Assembly (NCBI GenBank): GCA_027406905.1
Contig: DAHZHT010000006.1
Span: 1-64,000, forward strand
DNA from: Elusimicrobiota bacterium
GTDB lineage: Bacteria; Elusimicrobiota; Elusimicrobia; UBA1565; UBA9628
Reading direction: 5' to 3'
Length of the DNA: 64,000 nt
Shown: in pieces, positions 37,203 through 45,348 of the stretch
Layout: each line of letters starts with the position of its first letter
Numbering within the stretch: the first letter of the stretch is position 1
The notes under the pieces: generated by a model
The model's database searches: none
What the model was told of the DNA's origin: nothing
The model's input: the letters and a program-made list of their open reading frames with translations, nothing else
Made by a program: the position numbers and the translations under genes

Positions 37203-39008
37203 ATGATCGCCTCTTATATTATCGAAGTCGCCGCCAGCGTCGCGTTTCTATCTGTTTTGATGCTGTTGATAGGTCCGGGAAAACACGGAAGTCTTAAGGC
37301 TCGAATTTGGCTTTTTTTCCAGCGCAATTGGCTGTGGTTTGCTATTGTCGCGGGGGTGATTATCTCTATTGTCATTCCCATTTGGTACATGGCCGGAATG
37401 GAAGAAAGCGTGCGCAAATATATCATTGGAATTAATATCGCCTCTCTGCCCTGGGGCATCATCCAAACCTTGGTCTTCGTCGGTTTTCTATACTTACTTC
37501 AATATGGCGGCGGATTCGCCCAATTCAGAAAATCCAGGGTCAAAGAGGGCCACGTCAATGTCAGGTTTTCGGATGTTATCGGTCTCAATGAGGCAAAAAA
37601 AGACGCCTGGGAAATGGTCCAACTCATTAAAGACCGCGCGGTCTTAAAAAAAGTCGGCGGAAAAATTTTACACGGAATGCTGATGGTGGGGCCTCCGGGA
37701 TGCGGAAAAACGTTGATGGCCAAAGCCATCGCCACCGAGGCCGGCGTTCCTTTCTTATCGGCGTCAGGCTCGGAATTTGTAGAAGTCTTCGTAGGCGTCG
37801 GCGCCGCGCGCGTGAGAAAACTTTTCAAACAAGCCCGGCAATTTTCAAAAGCCTACGGAGCCTGCATTATCTTTATTGACGAGCTCGAGGTTCTAGGGCG
37901 TTCTCGGGTTTATCTTGATGCCTTTGGCGGAAACCAGGAAGGCAATCAAACTCTCAATCAACTTTTAGTTGAAATGGACGGCCTCAATGACGATGGAAGC
38001 CCGATTGTCGTCATCGGAGCCATGAACGCCCAGGAAGAGGTCTTAGACGCCGCGCTATTGCGCCCCGGAAGATTCGACCGCACGATAGCCATCGGACGCC
38101 CAAATCTTCAGGAACGGACCGAGATTTTTGAGTACTACGCGAAAAAAATTAACCTCGATCCCAGTGTTGATATCGCGCGTTTGGCGAGAAAGGCGGTTTA
38201 TAAAACTCCGGCTGAGATAGAAAATATCCTCAAGGAAGCGGCCCTGATTGCGACCCGCAGCCAGAGGGAAGTTATCACTTATAAAGATGTTTCCGCCGCC
38301 ATTGAAAGAATCGAGCTCGGGGTCGCCCATCGCCTCAACATGACGCCCCGTGAAAGAGAAATGACCGCGTTTCATGAAGCGGGGCACCTCCTTATCCTCT
38401 ATTTGACGCATCCAACCAATGACGTCTTTAAGGCGTCCATTATCCAACGCGGAGGAATCTTGGGAGTCGTCCATTCCATTCCCAGAGAAGAGCTCTTTAG
38501 TTCGGACATGAACACGCTCAAAGCCCATATCAAGGTCGCCTTGGGAGGATATGTCGCCGAAAAATTAAGATTCGGAGTAACCACCGACGGCGTGGCGTCT
38601 GATTTCGCGAACGCCACCAATATCGCCCACAATATGGTTTGGAGATATGGAATGGGCGAAAAGGGGTTCGTCGGAGATTACACCCGCATTCCAAAAGAGC
38701 AACTTTCCGAAGCGCTCAAAGAACGCCTCAACGCCGCCACTCAAAGGCTCCTTCAACAATCCATGGAAGAAGTCGAAATGACGCTAAAAACGGAATCGAC
38801 GATTTTAGAACGTTTCGCGCAAGAACTTCTCAAACGCGATGAACTCGATTACGACGAAATCGTGGCCATTTTCAAGGAATATGGAAAGCCGCCAAAATCT
38901 CTTCCCGCTAATTCCGAGGTTTCGCCGCCAAAAACAGAGCCGGCTCTTCCTGTCATCGCCAGCGATGAGACCAAAAACTCTAATGAATCTTTAAAGCCGT
39001 TAGAATAA
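37203..39008 (+). CDS. FtsH-like membrane AAA+ metalloprotease, divergent
   Basis: A 601-residue protein. Three hydrophobic helices (about 3-24, 42-63, 79-100) replace the two helices and periplasmic domain of standard FtsH. The AAA module has Walker A GPPGCGKT (163-170), Walker B IIFIDELEV, pore loop FVEVFVGVGA and the second region of homology RPGRFDR. The peptidase domain has HEAGH (391-395) with the third zinc ligand Asp in VASDFANAT. All catalytic residues are kept, so it should be an active ATP-dependent membrane protease. AAGGAG lies 5 nt upstream. It may serve the TadE/TadG-like proteins upstream or be a second FtsH. Confidence 0.85.
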   Translation: MIASYIIEVAASVAFLSVLMLLIGPGKHGSLKARIWLFFQRNWLWFAIVAGVIISIVIPIWYMAGMEESVRKYIIGINIASLPWGIIQTLVFVGFLYLLQYGGGFAQFRKSRVKEGHVNVRFSDVIGLNEAKKDAWEMVQLIKDRAVLKKVGGKILHGMLMVGPPGCGKTLMAKAIATEAGVPFLSASGSEFVEVFVGVGAARVRKLFKQARQFSKAYGACIIFIDELEVLGRSRVYLDAFGGNQEGNQTLNQLLVEMDGLNDDGSPIVVIGAMNAQEEVLDAALLRPGRFDRTIAIGRPNLQERTEIFEYYAKKINLDPSVDIARLARKAVYKTPAEIENILKEAALIATRSQREVITYKDVSAAIERIELGVAHRLNMTPREREMTAFHEAGHLLILYLTHPTNDVFKASIIQRGGILGVVHSIPREELFSSDMNTLKAHIKVALGGYVAEKLRFGVTTDGVASDFANATNIAHNMVWRYGMGEKGFVGDYTRIPKEQLSEALKERLNAATQRLLQQSMEEVEMTLKTESTILERFAQELLKRDELDYDEIVAIFKEYGKPPKSLPANSEVSPPKTEPALPVIASDETKNSNESLKPLE

Positions 39009-39591
39009 ACTGAACTCCAATAGCGGCCAGCATAAGACCCATCAAGCGCGTAATGATGTTGAGAACAGTCGGCCCCAGGCGTTTGGCTCCGGAGCTGGAA
39101 AAAGTCAAAATCAAATAAGACAAGGCGGCGACAGCGGCAATCGTCAAATAAAGAATTCCGCGCCTCCCCCAACCATGGGCGCGGTCAGACAAAACAATTG
39201 CCGTCGTGATCGCCCCCGGGCCGGCCAACATTGGAACGGCCAGAGGCGTAATGGCGATGTCTTCTTTTCCCATTCCCTCACGGGTTTCTTCTTCGGTCTC
39301 CTGCAAAGGAGAACGCTTGGCGCGAAGCATGTCTAAAGCGGAGAGAAGAACGATCAAGCCGCCCGCGACCTGAAAAGCGGGCAAGGTAATTCCAAAGAGG
39401 CTGAAAATTTCGCTTCCTAAAAGAGCGAAGGCCGTTAAAATCAGCCAACAAACAATGCAGGCCGTTTTAGCGGTGTGCCGGCGATCTTGGGAATCTAATT
39501 TTTCCGTCATCGCCAAAAACGCAGGAATAGCGGCGAAAGGATCGACGATCGCGAAAAGAGATCCGAAAGTTAAAAGAAAATATCCAAGCAT
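38980..39591 (-). CDS. MarC family integral membrane protein
   Basis: A 203-residue protein with six predicted helices. The start FLLTFGSLFAIVDPFAAIPA, FGITLPAFQVAGGLIVLLSA, ITPLAVPMLAGPGAITTAIV and the final ITRLMGLMLAAIGVQFIL match the MarC/UPF0056 family, inner-membrane proteins of unknown transport role. Its 3' end overlaps the convergent FtsH-like gene by 29 bp. Confidence 0.88.
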   Translation of the reverse strand: MLGYFLLTFGSLFAIVDPFAAIPAFLAMTEKLDSQDRRHTAKTACIVCWLILTAFALLGSEIFSLFGITLPAFQVAGGLIVLLSALDMLRAKRSPLQETEEETREGMGKEDIAITPLAVPMLAGPGAITTAIVLSDRAHGWGRRGILYLTIAAVAALSYLILTFSSSGAKRLGPTVLNIITRLMGLMLAAIGVQFILTALKIH

Positions 39592-39603
39592 TTTACGATT
39601 GTA

Positions 39604-41124
39604 TCAAAACGCCATGACGATCGAGGTCCCCGTCAGATAGACATTGTCCAAGCGGTAGCCGGGCACGCTCGTATAGGTATAAGCGCTGGTCGCGATGCCG
39701 TGCAAATTCCAATAAGAGTATTCGAGCTTAAACCAAAAATGGTCGCTGATCTGCCAATCAATCGCGGCGGTGTATTTATCCATGACCGAAGTCGCGTAAC
39801 CGTTCGCGGGATTAATCGCGGTCACCGATGGGTATAAAGTGTCGTCTAGCGTCTGATTGTCCAAGAGGTCTTCTACCGGGCCCCTTCGGTACATTTGGTT
39901 ATAGACTAAAACGCCCATGACGTCTTTTCCAAATTTGGGATGGCGAATCAGCGGAGCCGAAGCCTGGACAAAATACCCGTAATTTTCTTCGGCGCTTTCT
40001 TGAAGAAGTGAATTACAACCAGTCGATGTCCCCGCAGACGTACATGAAGGGCCAGAGGCCTGAAGATAATTTCCATTGGATTCAAGCGGAGCTATAAACT
40101 GAGTGTAGCTGTAAATGCCTTGACCGGAAAAATTAAGCCCGAGATAATCGAAACTCCAGTCCACTGAATAAATTTGATAGTTTAAATTTCCCTCCAGATT
40201 ATACTGCCCGTCCATCCCGGATAAATCCATCGTCACGCCCTTGAGATCGGAAGCCCCTTCGGGAAAAGGCCAGGGAAAACGCAAGTCTCCCAAGGCCCAG
40301 ACCAGGCGCGCGCCGACCGACTTTTGGTTATTGTTATCGGCCAGATTATTGTCTTGATGACCGAAATCAATATTAGTCCCATTTCCGGGAATCGGAGGAA
40401 CTCCAAGATTTCCGGTATTGGGAAAAGTGCGCAGGCGATTATTAGATTCCCCCAAACCGTTGACCACGTAAAAAGTGATCTCATCCGGAATCAGGGGGTT
40501 TTTAATTGGAGGATAAAAACTCGTCCGCGCCCCGATGTCGGTGTATCCAAGGCTGACCGGAGGAGTCGGGGAATTGGAGCGAACGACAAAGCCTGGGTTT
40601 TCGGGCGAGACCATGGACAGCGGCTGCGTAATCGTCAGATAATCTTCCGGACGATAAAGCTCGTTATAACGCCCAAAGGGAACGACGAATTTCCCAAGCT
40701 GAAAATCCCAATTCTGAATTTTCTGATAGCTGAAATTCAGCTGATTGAGCTGAATGGAGCCTTGTCCCGTCGTCGGCATATGCCATTCGGCCACAATAGG
40801 AATACTGTCGACGATTGGCCCGTTGAAACCCGCGTACATCCCCCCCATGTAGGCATCGTCTTGTACTTGTGTTTCATAGCCGGGATAGCGAGGGCCGATA
40901 TTAATCCAATCAAGGGACATGCTTCCCGTGGGGCGCAAGCGCGAAAAACGCGCGAGAAAGCTATTTACGACGCCTGAATTAGCGCTTAAAGCCGATCCTG
41001 TTGAGAGGTCCGCTGAAAAACCGATCGCTTGAGACTTTGAGGCAAGGCAAAAAATCAGTAAAAAAGCGAAAAGAGCGGTTTCTTGACAGTGGAAGCGAAA
41101 AGAGTTAACATGAAAGCGTCGCAT
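39604..41124 (-). CDS. Outer-membrane porin-like barrel protein
   Basis: About 506 residues with a signal peptide (FAFLLIFCLASKSQA) and a beta-rich body ending in the strand YLTGTSIVMAF. Segments such as FQLGKFVVPFGRYNELYRPE and TSFYPPIKNPLIPDEITFYV resemble phosphate-selective or carbohydrate porins (OprP/OprB-like) in which the strand after the LGKF motif is characteristic. Substrate unknown. ATG 41124 is preferred; a TTG six codons upstream is possible. The promoter of the divergent ferredoxin gene begins inside its first codons. Confidence 0.68.
   Translation of the reverse strand: MRRFHVNSFRFHCQETALFAFLLIFCLASKSQAIGFSADLSTGSALSANSGVVNSFLARFSRLRPTGSMSLDWINIGPRYPGYETQVQDDAYMGGMYAGFNGPIVDSIPIVAEWHMPTTGQGSIQLNQLNFSYQKIQNWDFQLGKFVVPFGRYNELYRPEDYLTITQPLSMVSPENPGFVVRSNSPTPPVSLGYTDIGARTSFYPPIKNPLIPDEITFYVVNGLGESNNRLRTFPNTGNLGVPPIPGNGTNIDFGHQDNNLADNNNQKSVGARLVWALGDLRFPWPFPEGASDLKGVTMDLSGMDGQYNLEGNLNYQIYSVDWSFDYLGLNFSGQGIYSYTQFIAPLESNGNYLQASGPSCTSAGTSTGCNSLLQESAEENYGYFVQASAPLIRHPKFGKDVMGVLVYNQMYRRGPVEDLLDNQTLDDTLYPSVTAINPANGYATSVMDKYTAAIDWQISDHFWFKLEYSYWNLHGIATSAYTYTSVPGYRLDNVYLTGTSIVMAF
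41083..41111 (+). promoter_or_regulatory. Ferredoxin gene promoter inside the porin 5' coding region
   Basis: TTGACA (41083-41088), 17-bp spacer, TAACAT (41106-41111). A leader of about 46 nt with a GGGAG element follows before the ATG at 41164. The elements lie within codons 5-14 of the divergent porin gene. Confidence 0.7.
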
Positions 41125-41163
41125 CGTTTTAAATCTTATCAAACAAACAGGGAGAAGAGTTCA

Positions 41164-41478
41164 ATGGCTCATGTCATCAACGAAGCCTGCTTAGGGGAAG
41201 TGTACGCTTCATGCGTCGATGTCTGTCCGGTTGAGTGCATTCATCCGGGAGATTACAAGGGTCAGCCGTTTATGATCATTGACCCAGAGGTTTGCATTGA
41301 CTGCGGAGTTTGCCTTCCGGAATGTCCGATTGGGGCTATTGTCGGCTCGGTTGACGAATCTCCAGAATGGGCTAAAATTAACGCCGAATTAGCCCCTTCT
41401 TTCAAAAATAATCCGAAAACAACGCCGCGACCGGCCAACGATCCACCCAGGAAAGTCACTAACAAGTTGGTCAAATAA
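41164..41478 (+). CDS. 7Fe-type ferredoxin
   Basis: About 104 residues. The N-terminus MAHVINEACLGEVYASCVDV and CPVECIHPG match the [3Fe-4S] half, and DPEVCIDCGVCLPECPIGAI the [4Fe-4S] half of Thermus/Azotobacter-type seven-iron ferredoxins. A Pro/Lys-rich tail of about 25 residues follows. It is a small electron carrier of the cytoplasm; no dedicated partner is adjacent. The true start is ATG 41164; the open frame extends upstream only through the promoter. A terminator follows immediately. Confidence 0.93.
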   Translation: MAHVINEACLGEVYASCVDVCPVECIHPGDYKGQPFMIIDPEVCIDCGVCLPECPIGAIVGSVDESPEWAKINAELAPSFKNNPKTTPRPANDPPRKVTNKLVK

Positions 41479-41481
41479 TTT

Positions 41482-43482
41482 TTGATTGATCTCTACAAAA
41501 AGGCGAGTCGGCTTTTGGGAGTCGCCTTTTTTTTGTTTTTTTCCGCGCCACGCGCCAAGGCTATGAGTTATACCTATTTGTGCCGGGCCCCGCTAGACTG
41601 GAAAGGCGCCGTTCTATCCGGCCTTCAACCCATTTCCTTTGAAGAAGGCCTTTTTAAAACCAGCGCCAGCTCTTCTGTTTTTCTATCCCGGGTTATTTCA
41701 ACCCCAATTCCCTTTGATCAGTTAATAGGCTCCTGGAACGCAATTGTGCCTCCCTATAATTCTCTGCAAATGGAGGCGCGGGTCCAAATAGACAATCGCT
41801 GGACGCCTTGGTTTATTCTCGGAACCCAGAAAGGACCTCTTTTCTTCTCGCATAAAAGCGAAAAGAAACCTCCTGTCGCCTTTGTCGATATTGACACTCT
41901 GAAACTAAAAAAAAGCGCTCACGTTTTTCAATACCGTATTTTATTCTCATCCCCCCAAAAACCGACGATTCTAAAACTTCTCGCCGTTAATATCTCCAAC
42001 CCGGAAGGATACCGCCAAAAGCCGCTTCCCTTTAAGCCCGGCCCCTGGGTCAGAGAGCTCAAGGTTCAAGCCCGCTCTCAAATGCAGGAGGAAAAGAAAT
42101 ATCGCCGCAACGTTTGTAGCCCCACTTCCCTGGGAATGGCGCTTGACTATTGGAAAATTCCCATTAAAACCGCGAAAATCGCCGAAGCGGTCAGGGACCA
42201 GACAACTCTTAATTTTGGAGACTGGACGTTTAACACCGCTTTCGCCGGCTCCTTTGGCCTTTTGTCATATGTTTCACGCTTTGACGACTTAAGCGAAGTC
42301 GAGAAAGAAATCGCGAAAGGGCGGCCCGTCATCGCCAGCGTTTCTTTTAAAGCCGGAGAACTGCCCCGCGCTCCCATTCAAAAAACGGCGGGACACCTAC
42401 TTGTGATCGTCGGATTTACAAAAACCGGTGACGTCATCGTCAACGATCCCGCCTCGCCCAACATCTCTTCCGTTAGACGGGTCTATCCCAGGGCTTCTTT
42501 TGATAAAGCCTGGAGAATCAACAAAAGAGGCTTGGTTTATCTCCTTAGTCCCCTCAAAAACCTCTCGGCCATCATCGGAGTCCCGGTCTCGGATTTAATG
42601 TCTCAGCCGACGCCCAAGCGAAACAAACTGAAAGTAAAGCTTGATGATCCAAAACATCTCTCGCAACTTCTCCATGGCGAGAAAATAACGATTTTAAAGG
42701 CCAAAGGCCAATGGGTTGAGATCGCGGCTGATGAACAAATGGATTTTAGAAATGGCCGCTGGAAAGGATATCAAGGCTGGATTGAAGCTAAAGACATCTC
42801 CTTTGCCTTAAATCCGCCCCCTAATTCGGTGGTCAGAATCAGGCAAGCCATTTTGCACCGCGGCCAAGAATTTCTAAACCTATCGGTTGGCACCAGGCTT
42901 AGGAAACTTGGGAATAACGGCAGCCTTTCCATTGTTCAACTCCCGGACGATACAACCGCCGAAATAGATTCCAGCGCTCTCTATCCTTCTCAGCACGCAA
43001 TCGACGCGCAGAGCCGAGCGGAAATTATCCGCACTGCCGAGCTTTTTCTTGGGACCAGTTACTACTGGGGTGGAAGATCCGGAGTTCAGCCAGCGCTCTC
43101 TATTGGGGTTGATTGCTCGGGACTCGTCAGCCTCGCCTACCGAGTCATTGGAATCGATATCCCCAGGGATTCTTTCGCGCAAAAACTCAAAAGCCTGCCA
43201 ATAAAAAATACGGAGCTCAAAATAGGCGATCTTATCTTCTTAACCGATCCTAAAAACAAAAAACGCATCAGCCATGTCATGATCTATACCGGCGGAGACG
43301 GATTCATCGAAAGCCGGAAATCATCCGGACAGGTTTTGCGCTCCTCGTTTAAAGAAAGATTTGGCCATCCCTTGCGAGAAATTGCCACGGGTTCCGAAGT
43401 CACGGATTACTCCTACCCAAAGCCAAAGAAAAGATTTATTTATTTTGGCTCTTATTTGGACCAACCACTTCATCCAAATTAA
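41482..43482 (+). CDS. Exported protein with C39-like peptidase, SH3-like and NlpC/P60 domains
   Basis: A 666-residue protein with a signal peptide (VAFFLFFSAPRAKA). Residues about 190-360 form a papain-like C39_2 peptidase: Cys212 in RRNVCSPTSLGMALDYW, His305 in TAGHLLVIVGF and VNDPAS. Residues about 380-500 contain one or two SH3-like repeats (LLHGEKITILKAKGQWVEI). Residues about 510-660 are an NlpC/P60 peptidoglycan hydrolase with Cys545 in GVDCSGLVSLAY and His598 in ISHVMIYTGG. It likely cuts cell wall peptides in the periplasm. The start is TTG 41482; its signal peptide is encoded by the ferredoxin terminator. The 3' end overlaps the convergent DUF1460 gene. Confidence 0.82.
   Translation: MIDLYKKASRLLGVAFFLFFSAPRAKAMSYTYLCRAPLDWKGAVLSGLQPISFEEGLFKTSASSSVFLSRVISTPIPFDQLIGSWNAIVPPYNSLQMEARVQIDNRWTPWFILGTQKGPLFFSHKSEKKPPVAFVDIDTLKLKKSAHVFQYRILFSSPQKPTILKLLAVNISNPEGYRQKPLPFKPGPWVRELKVQARSQMQEEKKYRRNVCSPTSLGMALDYWKIPIKTAKIAEAVRDQTTLNFGDWTFNTAFAGSFGLLSYVSRFDDLSEVEKEIAKGRPVIASVSFKAGELPRAPIQKTAGHLLVIVGFTKTGDVIVNDPASPNISSVRRVYPRASFDKAWRINKRGLVYLLSPLKNLSAIIGVPVSDLMSQPTPKRNKLKVKLDDPKHLSQLLHGEKITILKAKGQWVEIAADEQMDFRNGRWKGYQGWIEAKDISFALNPPPNSVVRIRQAILHRGQEFLNLSVGTRLRKLGNNGSLSIVQLPDDTTAEIDSSALYPSQHAIDAQSRAEIIRTAELFLGTSYYWGGRSGVQPALSIGVDCSGLVSLAYRVIGIDIPRDSFAQKLKSLPIKNTELKIGDLIFLTDPKNKKRISHVMIYTGGDGFIESRKSSGQVLRSSFKERFGHPLREIATGSEVTDYSYPKPKKRFIYFGSYLDQPLHPN
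41497..41535 (+). terminator. Rho-independent terminator after the ferredoxin gene
   Basis: A perfect 10-bp stem AAAAAGGCGA / TCGCCTTTTT (41497-41506 and 41522-41531) with a 15-nt loop is followed by a T run. It lies 19 nt after the ferredoxin stop. The same bases encode the hydrophobic core (VAFFLFF) of the next gene's signal peptide. Confidence 0.75.
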
Positions 43483-44359
43483 TTCCAAGTAGCGGCCACT
43501 TTGAATTTTCGTATCGAGAAAAATATTCCAAGGCTGGAACGTCTTTAACGACGCTGTCAAAAGCGGCGTGGCGAATATAAGTCTCTCCCCCCTTTTGGAT
43601 GATAAATACTTGATGGGAAATTAAAACCGGCTTATCTGAGAGATCGGCGCGAACAAGATTGGCGATAGTACCGGAGGGGATTTCAGACAAGCGGTCCTCA
43701 AAATCGCGGATTGGAAGATAAGGAATTTGAGCTTCTTGGTCAGGCGTCGATTCCCCGAGTCTTCGCAATTTCTGAAGCAAATTCTCTTTTTCCTGAGGCG
43801 ACATCTTTGGAAGGCCTTCAATGTCCGACAATTTTTTCTCCCGATACCATTTTTCTTTTGATATCCACTTTGAGGCCACCTCTATATCCGGCCCGGCAAT
43901 GCGGGCGGTAATGTCTTTAATAAACCCGGCGGCAATATTATTGGGAATCCAATCGACCGAAGGAAAATGGTTTCTTGTTTGATAAGAGACGACCCCGCCT
44001 TTATAGCGGATGCGCTTTAGAATTTCTTTGGCTTGATTGAGGTCGCTCGCTAGAGACAAAGCCATTGTTTCCTCGACAAAGGTCGTGCAGTCAACTGCGG
44101 AAAAAGAAATAAGAGGCTTGCCGTCAAATTCCCCATGCGAACCTTCGCCCAGAGGCCCCAAGCGATAAGGGATTCCCAGAAAATGAGCGCTGATTTTGAC
44201 GATTCTTTGAGAAACCTGCGGATAATTTTTATGAATTTTAAAAACAGTCTGGTCAATTTCTCGATTGTTCATCTGGTCAAAAGACTTGTCCAAAGCGCTC
44301 TGGGCCGTGCAGTTCCAACAGAGAAAAATTAACGGAATAAACAAGACCTTAGATCTCAT
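43436..44359 (-). CDS. DUF1460 family N-acetylmuramoyl-L-alanine amidase-like protein
   Basis: A 307-residue exported protein (signal peptide VLFIPLIFLCWNCTA; the Cys is not in a standard lipobox). It has the DUF1460 pattern: GIPYRLGPLGEGSHG, the catalytic-type Cys in SAVDCTTFVEETMAL, NHFPSVDWIPNNIA and a conserved ISHQVFIIQKGGETYIRHA. This family shares the NlpC/P60 fold and members cleave the amide bond between MurNAc and L-Ala. AAGGAGG precedes the ATG. It is the last gene of a coupled four-gene operon. Confidence 0.82.
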   Translation of the reverse strand: MRSKVLFIPLIFLCWNCTAQSALDKSFDQMNNREIDQTVFKIHKNYPQVSQRIVKISAHFLGIPYRLGPLGEGSHGEFDGKPLISFSAVDCTTFVEETMALSLASDLNQAKEILKRIRYKGGVVSYQTRNHFPSVDWIPNNIAAGFIKDITARIAGPDIEVASKWISKEKWYREKKLSDIEGLPKMSPQEKENLLQKLRRLGESTPDQEAQIPYLPIRDFEDRLSEIPSGTIANLVRADLSDKPVLISHQVFIIQKGGETYIRHAAFDSVVKDVPALEYFSRYENSKWPLLGINLDEVVGPNKSQNK

Positions 44360-44388
44360 ATTTCAGACCTCCTTGACTGTTTGCGGGT

Positions 44389-45348
44389 TTAAAACGGAGT
44401 CGCATGATATCCCATTTTTTTGAGAATCCAACCATAGAAAAACGTCATGTAAAGCATTCCGCGTTTCCCAATAAAAGAAGAATCAACCCCATATGGCGCT
44501 TGATAGGCCAAACCGATTTGATACCAGTCCGTCTGATAATTAATTTCGTAGCTGGTATATCCGGCGGTGGCGCCTTGATGGCCATTAGAACTTTCATTAA
44601 CCAAGGTCCGGGCCTCGACTGCGGGAACTATTTGATCTAAAAACTTGGGAACGTTCCAGCCCACCACGTCGTGAAGATAAAGGAAGCTGTATTCAAGAGC
44701 CCCGTCAAAGCGAAATGAATCCTGAAAGTCATAAAGCCCGACATAGGGAGACAAGGGCTCTGGGCCATTTCCAAAAGGGGTGATACCAGCAATATCGCTC
44801 TGAATGGCAAAAGGGCGGATCCAGGAAACCGGAATATCCCCCATTCCCTTGTTAAAAAGCAGGTATCCGTAAAGCGTCATCGGATTTCCCTGACCGGCTT
44901 GAGAATACCCCATCGGGGTGGTCGCCCGCACAATAGCTGTCGCCATGATTTCATGCGGCGCATTTTCATAAAACATATATTTGCCCTGAACTCCAAAATA
45001 CTGAAAGCCCGAATGCGCGCCGCCGGGGGTTTGAACATCCTCATAGTGAGATTCAAAGCGGATGCTCATCGAATGAGTCAAACGCTTTTCAAGGGTAACC
45101 GGAGTTTGAAAAATATTGGCCCCGCCATAGGCCGGGCTCAAAGAGGGAGCTAAGGTCAGTTGATTGTCCACATCCGCGTCCTTGACCACCAAGGGTTCGC
45201 TAAAAATTCGGTTGCCCGCGCGCGCTAAATCGCTATTGTAAACTCCTGTCGCCGTGTGGGAACTCGGGTGAACCGCCAAGGAACCAGCGGCCCGCGCCGT
45301 TTGAACGACCCACAAGCCCAAGACAAGGGCAAAAAAAAGCTTCCTCAT
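44389..45348 (-). CDS. Probable outer-membrane beta-barrel protein
   Basis: A 319-residue protein with signal peptide MRKLFFALVLGLWVVQTARA and a beta-rich body with aromatic girdle-like ends (HEIMATAIVRATTPMGYSQ, FRFDGALEYSFLYLHDVVG), finishing MGYHATPF. Length and pattern fit a 12- to 14-strand barrel. No specific family recognised. Its start overlaps the AIR-synthase-like gene (ATGA). Confidence 0.65.
   Translation of the reverse strand: MRKLFFALVLGLWVVQTARAAGSLAVHPSSHTATGVYNSDLARAGNRIFSEPLVVKDADVDNQLTLAPSLSPAYGGANIFQTPVTLEKRLTHSMSIRFESHYEDVQTPGGAHSGFQYFGVQGKYMFYENAPHEIMATAIVRATTPMGYSQAGQGNPMTLYGYLLFNKGMGDIPVSWIRPFAIQSDIAGITPFGNGPEPLSPYVGLYDFQDSFRFDGALEYSFLYLHDVVGWNVPKFLDQIVPAVEARTLVNESSNGHQGATAGYTSYEINYQTDWYQIGLAYQAPYGVDSSFIGKRGMLYMTFFYGWILKKMGYHATPF

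Noticed and set aside
40324-40977. 217-codon plus-strand frame opposite the porin gene
   Set aside because: The porin frame has a signal peptide and barrel ending; the antisense frame is basic, without a recognisable domain or ribosome binding site.
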